A DNA stretch of 64,000 bases. Source: Pinus tabuliformis. Lineage: Eukaryota; Streptophyta; Pinopsida; Pinales; Pinaceae. The notes beneath the pieces were generated by a model. That model was not told the DNA's origin and did not search any database. It was given only the letters and a program-made list of their open reading frames with translations. Positions 57,873 through 64,000 of the stretch are shown piece by piece; within the stretch, counting starts at the first letter, position 1; each line of letters starts with the position of its first letter. A program made the translations under genes and the position numbers. Where the stretch lies: contig CM062814.1 in assembly GCA_031772625.1 (NCBI GenBank), forward strand, positions 825,848,757-825,912,756. The letters are read 5' to 3'.

Positions 57873-60800
57873 ATGGCTCCCAAGAGCAAAACCTCTGTCA
57901 ATACTGAAAATCTGATGGTTCCGCTAGTAGTTGACCTTGATCATATCCCCTTGGAAGAAACAAACTATAAAATCTCAGAGCCCAAATGTGTATTCAATTT
58001 ATTTGAATTACATAGTTGGCTCAAAGACATCTTCCTTGACCAGAGTGATGAAATTGGTCTCTCGAAATTCAATTTACCCCTCTACAGGTTTCCACAAACC
58101 CATCACTTCCCTGAAATTTTCCTCAAATGCCAAGCTTGCTACCAACTAGGCCAGAGAGCCATTGTGGCCCACAACGGTGAAATTTTATTCACAATTACCT
58201 CTCAATCAATTAACCAGATATTGCAAATCCCTCAGAATGATTCCACTATTCCTTTCTCAGTGGAAGCCCTGAATGAACTATATCAAAAATTGACCTTTTC
58301 TCAGAGATCCAAGATTTTTGAAATCTTCCTACCTGAAGATGCCCAACTCCCAAAAAAGAATCCACCTTATCCCTCCATTTTTCCAGACAAAGCTAAACAA
58401 ATTATTTCTATACTCTCATGTTTACTAGGGTATTATTCAGATGAATGGGTAGATGAACCTATTTTAGGTTTTTTGTCCATTTTCTCCACTGAAGAAAAAC
58501 CCTCAGTAATTTTCAATTTCAGCCAGTTCCTTGCTGACAACATTCATGAACAATTCCTTAAGCTTCCAATTGAAGGAATGTTAAGATATGCCTCTATTCT
58601 TGTGTATATGTTTTTATTTTTTCAAGCAGACAACTTCCCACTTACAGTACAAAAGTTGAATGAACAAAGAGAGCCACACTCAGTCATCTTTTGGACTTCC
58701 ATACCAAGAAGAAATTTAGAAGAATACAACTTCAAAGACTTTATTGATCAGTTTATACATCCAACTAAATGTTTGTTGAGCAATGAGAAAGTACCTAGGT
58801 TCAGTGCATAAATTAAGAAGGCTTTATGCCTAAGTGAGCAGGTCAGAACAAGTGACTGGTATTTATACTTGAATTATACCGAAATAAGAGTATATGGGTG
58901 CGAGATGCCACCTTATACACTGCCTAGGTATCTCCCAATGAGCATTTTTGCTTTAGAATACACCAAGCATATTATATACTCAGATGAGGTCCACTTTGTA
59001 TCAACAAAATATAAATCACAGTTCAGGATAAAGGCTCAGGTAGGACCATTATTTGTAACAGCAGGAAAGTAGGAGAGGAGGCAGATATCCTCCTAAAACA
59101 GATGAATTTCCCCTTGAGCGTTACTTGGTCATATGACCCATTTGGTAGGATCTCTAAACTAATAGTGGAACAAAAAACCAATCCATATGTTCACACTCAG
59201 AGGCCTGAAATTTAGAAATAAATGAACCAAGATGAATGGGAAGAAAATACTCTATAGGAGGGAGAGGAGCAACTGCTATCTACCACTACTTTACAAACTC
59301 CCACACCTCGGGAAAAAGTAGAGAAAAGGCCTCGGGATGAAGATTCTCCTTCAGTCACATAGGTTTCAGCCAAAGATTTCAAAATGTACACTAAGAAGGC
59401 AAGAACTAATCCTAAGATAGATTTTTCAAAAGGCTCAGTGCAAGATCCTATAATACGCAAGACTCCACAATTTCCATCAAGGGATAACATCTTTACCAGA
59501 TCTTTGTTCTCTTCAGTTTCACAAGAAAGTCCAGATACAACTCAGACATCAAAATTGATCCAAGGGCAAAGGGAAACAAGTATCTTTGACAAGTTTAAGG
59601 AAATAAAATGTAGGAATGAGCTTCTCAAGGTCAACACTTATGACCAATTTCAAAAACAAACTTCCTCTACATAGCATAGGCTCTTGTCAGCCTTCAACAT
59701 TGAGAAGGGAAGAATGCATATGGCATTCTTGTAGGCACAGGTCCTCCACCCTAAATCTGTAGCAGACTACAAGCAAACTACATTTGAGTTTGATATAAAG
59801 GATGTCCATCATGTAGATCAGATGGACGTGCATAGGCACACTGGGGAGATGATCTATTCTACATTGACGAGTACTGCAATGATTTCTTCCATATTGTAGG
59901 TGTCACTTACTAATATTTAATCCCAATTAAAGCTTGAAAAGGCTTCTTCTTTAGCAAAAGATAATAAGATAAAATCCTTGGAAGACTTGGTCACTAAGAT
60001 TGGATATGACGCAAGTAATGTTAAGGCAGTGGAAGAAATAGTCAAGAAGAAGAATGCTGACATAAAAATGTCAACAACTGAGGATCCATAAGAAAAAGAA
60101 GTAGGGGAGACAGAGAGCCAAAAATAAGATATGCTCAGATTAATTATGGAGCAAAATGCACAGATAAGGAACATGGAAGCATAAATGGACAAGCTGATCA
60201 AAGAGAAAGAACAGAGTGCACAACTAGCTATAATCCCACTTGATGCAATACCTCTTGCAACAATAGTGCAAATAAGAGCTTCTACATCGACTACAGCAAC
60301 AACGACTACAACAACTGCAGTAAGAGTTTCTACACCTACAGTACCCCCTATACAAACTTCTGATGAACCAAATAAATTGGTAAAAGCCATGGCAGACATG
60401 TCTTTACAAGGGGAGGAAATCAAGAAACTACAAGCATAGGTTAGGATTCTATAGGATCAAAAAGAAATAATTGAGAATTCTCAATCGATAAATATACCTA
60501 AATCTCAGAGATTGATGCAAAGGATACAACAAATGGAAAAGGAATCTTCCATGGCTCATACCTTAACTCAAGCTAAGGAGAATATATGGATAGATATCAA
60601 CCAATCAATAACAGAGATTTGGCCATTAATATAAATTAATTCTTAGCAGAAGGAGCTATTTTAGAAATCCAAAGAATCCATTCAAGAAATTAGAGGAAAG
60701 CTCGGAGACAAGCCAATTGAATCCACAAAGCTCATCAAATTTCTGAATTCTAAAAATGGATATGAGTTGGAAGAACTGGAAATAGAAGATAGAAATGAGA

Positions 60801-61228
60801 CCATATTGGAAATTAAGAAAGTATTACCCAAAATAAATCTTATGTTGCAGCTAAAGAAAAAGTGTGAGGTCCTAGAGACTGGTGTCCAAATATTTTTCAA
60901 CAAGTTTAAGGTCCTCAATCAAAAGGGACTTCCAGGTTTGCTAGTATTGAATGACATGTTAATGACATTGCCTTATTACAGCCAGAAATTGATGGCTATT
61001 GCCAGAGACAATACCAAATTTGCAGGAATAAAGGGGACTATAATAGGGAAAGCCTTCTTATAGGCATTGGAATTTGATTTCTACATCCAGCGTGAAATCA
61101 AATACATTTTTATCACTAAGCCCACCTTTGCCAAGTATACAGAGGTAGATGAAATTTACAGGAGGTTACTCAAATTGTTAATTCCAAGTCAAGAAAGGTG
61201 GGAAAAATTTTGCGAATTACTTGAGTAA
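57873..61228 (+). pseudogene. U3-borne accessory ORF, 3' LTR copy
   Basis: Begins MAPKSKTSVNTENLMVPLVV and ends KFCELLE. Parts: globular domain (57873-58811, 312 codons unbroken, with RAIVAHNGEILFTITSQSIN then QILQIPQNDSTIPFS, and GYYSDEWVDEPILGFLSIFS); a block with IRVYGCEMPPYTLPRYLPMS (about 58870-58935); an acidic Ser/Thr/Pro linker (about 59220-59560); coiled coil with a Thr-rich run (about 59700-60640); and a helical C-terminal part (about 60680-61228, with LQLKKKCEVLETGVQIFFNK). The globular part resembles the plant-mobile-domain-like ORF after Athila pol. No signal peptide or membrane segment. Function unknown. It looks broken (more than five breaks). Confidence 0.8.
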
Positions 61229-61428
61229 ACAATCAATTCTTCTCCAGCAGCAGGACAAATAGTGCAACAAAAGTCAAAGGCCACATCAACAACAACTTCC
61301 ACAATTATAGTGCCAACAACTCAAGTAGTTTAAGTTGTGCTATATTTTTGTAAATTAGAAATATATTCAGTTTAGAAATTCCTAAATTACATCATGTTCA
61401 GTTATGGCAGGATATTTTGTAAATAAAC

Positions 61429-61456
61429 TTATAAATACTTCTCCTTTTGAAGTATT
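61429..61456 (+). promoter_or_regulatory. LTR TATA box and hairpin, 3' copy
   Basis: TTATAAATA at 61429-61437 with the overlapping aatacttc/gaagtatt hairpin, identical to the copy at 49155-49182 although the surrounding LTR differs by about 6%. Confidence 0.55.
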
Positions 61457-62100
61457 ATGTGTTGGTTTTTGCATCTAAGAAAGCTATTGTACAATTTCGT
61501 GCTTCAGTGGACTTATCAGCAATACAGAAAATTCTTTCATAGGATTCTTGTGTCAAATTGTTAGTGAAATGCATTTGTCGTTTTATGTGTTTATTATTCT
61601 TTGTTTACCATACTCACGTGTTTTCATAATTTTAATTATTCGATAGAAAGTTGAAGAACATAATTTGTTTTGATGTACACTAAGACTCTGGCTTTGAATA
61701 AATTTAATGCTTTCAACTGGTATTAAGTAAAAGAATTCTTAATTTCTCTTTACTTAATGGAAATCCTTTCTCTTCTTCTTATTCATTTCACTTAAAATTA
61801 AATAATCCAATTAGTTTGGCTACCTTTCCTTGTGAAATCTATCTGCAAAATACTGAAACAGATCCATCTTTTAAGTCACAGACTCCATAGCCCAATGGTA
61901 ATCTAGACATCAATCAACCATACAATTCAAACCAAACCTTGAACTCTAAAAAATAGCCTAATATCCGAAACCAAACAAATCTAAATCTCACAGAGAGATC
62001 CCTTTCTGAAGTTGACAGGGCTAGATCCCAACTTCCAAAGTGGTTTTGTGGTGACCTTTGTAGTTTCTCTAACAACCTCAGAAATTACAGAGTGATAACA

Positions 62101-64000
62101 ACTTCCATGAGCATGATTGTGGACACCATTAAGGATGCCCTAAATGATTTGTATATTGTCAACAATATTGGCCAAGTCACAAGTTTGAGAAACGAGCATC
62201 ATGACATAAGAATGACAAAGAATGATACAATGGATTCATACTTTGTGAGGATTTCTCAACTGAGAGATCAACTACAAGATATTTATGAAAGTGTCTTTGA
62301 CACAGAACTTGTGACTTAAGCACTTAATGGAATACAACATTCATGGGATTCATTTGTAGCAGGTATAAGCAACCCAAAGGAAGCTCCAAGTTTGGAAGAA
62401 CTGTGTGTTCTCAAGAAGAATCAAGACTTTTGTCTAGAGAAAGAAAGCCAAAGGAAGAAGAAGATTCTCAACCTGATGCAACTCGTTCCAAGAAAGTTGG
62501 AGGAAGAAAGAAGTCCAATTTTCAGAAGAAGAGAGGGGATTTTAATAGAAGCCTTAATCCTTAAAGGAAGAAAGATATGTCACAAATTCAATGTTTTTGT
62601 TGCAACAAATTTGGTCACTTCAAAGCCCAATGTCCTAAAAGATTAAATGATAGGATGAAAATAGGGAATCAATATGCTACTGGGACAAAATTTGAAGAAC
62701 ATTCTAAGAGACCCAAAGTTGAATGAGATAAAGACCACTTCTACTACTCTGCACTTGTAGGATCTCTTACAGATGAGGAATACATATGGTTGATCGCCAT
62801 TTGAACTTCAAGGCATATGACAAGGGAGCATGACCACTTACAAGTTTGAAGGAAAGAAGATTGACTCAAAATGTGGAGCTTGGAGACAACAACAACTATT
62901 CAGTAAAAGGAATTTGAACATCATCCGTTGAGATGGGAATAGGTAAAGGTGTTCACTTGACCAACATACTCTATGTTCCAGTTTTGGAAAAGAATTTGGT
63001 TTCAATTTCATGTTTAGAATATAGGAGAGATAGAGTAGCCTTCGTTGATGGGAAATTCCAAATAAGGGCTCTAGTATAAGCTTTACTAGGGTTATAGGAT
63101 TTGTGAAGGAAGGTTGTATAAAATCCTTGGTAAACCTTCCCAAGCTTTTGTGCATGATGTTATTCATCCTTTTGATCTATGGCATGGGAGATATGCACAC
63201 CTCCATTATAGAGCTTTTCCAACTTTGAAGCAAATTGTTTCAGGTGTACCAAATTTGTAGATGGATCATAAAGGTGTGTGTAAGGGAAGTGCTCTTGGAA
63301 GGAATATTAAGAAACCCTTTCCAAGCAATGAACATAGTTCAAAGAGATTTTGGATCTAGTCCATTTAGATGTGTGTGATCATATGCCGATGAAATCTCTT
63401 AGAGACGCTCTTTACTATGTCTCTTTTATCGATGACTTCTCTCATAAGACATGGATCTATCTTGTGAAGTCAAAGGTTGAAGTTTTTAGAAGTTTATAAG
63501 AATTCAAATCCGAAGTAGAGAACCTAAAAAGGAAGAGGATAAAGGTTATGAGATCAAATAATGGAGGAGAGTACACCTCCAAGGAACTCATTGTTTTCTA
63601 TAAGGAAGTTGGGATTACAAGGGAGCTTATAATTCCCTACAATCCTCAACAAAATGGAGTGGTCGAAAGAAAGAATAGATCTATAGAAGAATCTATGAAG
63701 GTAATGATACATGATCAAGATGTACCAATGCTCTTATGGGGAGAATCAGTTAGGACAACCGTTTACATTCAAAATAGAAGTCCTCATCGAAATCTGGAAG
63801 ACAAGAACCTTGAAGAAGTGTTCACCCGTCAAAACCCACAAGTTGATCATAAGAAAATTTTTGGTTGTCTAATGCTCGTACATGTACCCAAGGATGAGAT
63901 AAATAAATTAGAGCCTTCTAGAAAGAAGGGGATATTTTTTGGGTAGAATGAGTCACCAAAATGCTATAGGATCTATGTTTCAGGACAATGAGAAGTTGAA
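62101..64000 (+). mobile_element. Ty1/copia element, right part (Gag, INT), off the edge
   Basis: Resumes the copia Gag at the target duplication: SLRNEHHDIRMTKNDTMDSY and FVRISQLRDQLQDIYESVFD (UBN2-type Gag, about 62185-62300). Then a canonical CCHC zinc knuckle, CFCCNKFGHFKAQCP (62592-62636), a protease/GAG-pre-integrase region (about 62880-63330, with LWHGRYAHLHYRAFPTLKQI) and the integrase core (about 63340-63945, with RSNNGGEYTSKELIVFYKEV, IPYNPQQNGVVERKNRSIEE and LWGESVRTTVYIQNRSPHRN). Copia order, INT before RT; RT lies beyond the window. Several breaks; older than the giant element that splits it. Confidence 0.85.

Larger units (their letters stand above)
43223..62100 (+). mobile_element. 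Giant Ty3 element (Tat-like) with ORF-bearing LTRs
   Basis: An 18,878-bp insertion flanked by the perfect target duplication acttc (43218-43222 and 62101-62105). LTRs are 43223-49826 and 56405-62100, giving 6.6 and 5.7 kb. Subtracting a nested 1.83-kb insertion in one and a SINE in the other, and allowing for other length changes, the ancestral LTR was about 5.6 kb. The primer site tggcgaccatattgggaa (49830-49847) follows the first LTR. The internal region is Gag, PR, archaeal-type RNase H, RT, RNase H, INT. Each LTR holds a sense-strand coding region of about 3.3 kb upstream of its TATA box. By-eye divergence of about 400 bp near the LTR ends is about 6%, so it is roughly three times older than the two young elements at 10-29 kb. 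More than ten breaks in all; it looks dead. Confidence 0.93.
56405..62100 (+). repeat. 3' giant LTR
   Basis: From tgttagcgtcctatgac to gagtgataaca. It contains a SINE (56985-57092), a C-rich tract (57303-57480), the better-preserved U3 ORF (57873-61228), and TATA box plus hairpin at 61429-61456. It is followed by the target duplication acttc. Confidence 0.93.

Noticed and set aside
1-64000. tRNA, rRNA or CRISPR features
   Set aside because: No cloverleaf-like sequence apart from the SINE's box B and primer-site complements, no rRNA sequence, and none of the tandem arrays has CRISPR-type spacing.

Overview
The window looks like intergenic and intronic DNA from a large-genome seed plant. A gymnosperm is my best guess, from the low gene density, the stacking of LTR elements of different ages and the element types; this is an inference, and no marker gene fixes the species. 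Only one host gene is clear: the 5' half of a THADA/Trm732-type gene on the minus strand (about 1270-4911). Its first intron runs off the left edge and holds a 176-bp tandem duplication. A telo-box lies upstream of its start codon.

Almost everything else is retroelement, in layers. (1) Old debris at 5.7-10.15 kb: a LINE remnant, a 98-bp tandem duplication and unassigned coding-like scraps. (2) A young Ty3/gypsy chromovirus-like element at 10153-15670 (333-bp LTRs, TSD taaac). (3) A young Athila-like Ty3/gypsy element at 16096-28845 (LTRs of about 1.96 kb, TSD agtag, tRNA-Asp-type PBS, an extra ORF after pol). Elements 2 and 3 landed 425 bp apart in older DNA. (4) A minus-strand block of accessory-protein coding sequence at 29.3-32.2 kb. 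(5) Old debris at 32.2-36.5 kb, including a LINE RNase H fragment and a copia-like LTR piece. (6) A shortened relative of element 2 at 36478-39725 (TSD gtcaa). (7) A decayed minus-strand Ty3 pol at 40-42 kb. (8) A Ty1/copia element whose gag region is split by (9) a giant Ty3 element at 43223-62100. The copia element continues to the right edge.

The giant element is the most striking thing here. It is 18.9 kb, with LTRs of 6.6 and 5.7 kb, a perfect 5-bp TSD (acttc) and a tRNA-type PBS. Once nested insertions are allowed for, the LTR was originally about 5.6 kb. Each LTR carries, in sense orientation and upstream of its TATA box (so in U3), a coding region of about 3.3 kb for a protein with a globular N-terminal part, a charged/Thr-rich linker, coiled coils and a helical C-terminal part. 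Its internal pol has an archaeal-type RNase H between protease and reverse transcriptase, not after the normal RNase H as in Ogre/Tat elements I know. The LTR-borne protein shares a recognisable segment with the minus-strand block at 29-32 kb, and its overall layout with the post-pol ORF of the Athila-like element. This suggests one accessory-protein superfamily placed at different positions in different Ty3 lineages.

By-eye LTR divergence is about 2% for elements 2 and 3, and about 6% for element 6 and the giant element. The copia host of the giant element must be older than the giant. I saw no tRNA, rRNA or CRISPR. All alignments were done by eye.
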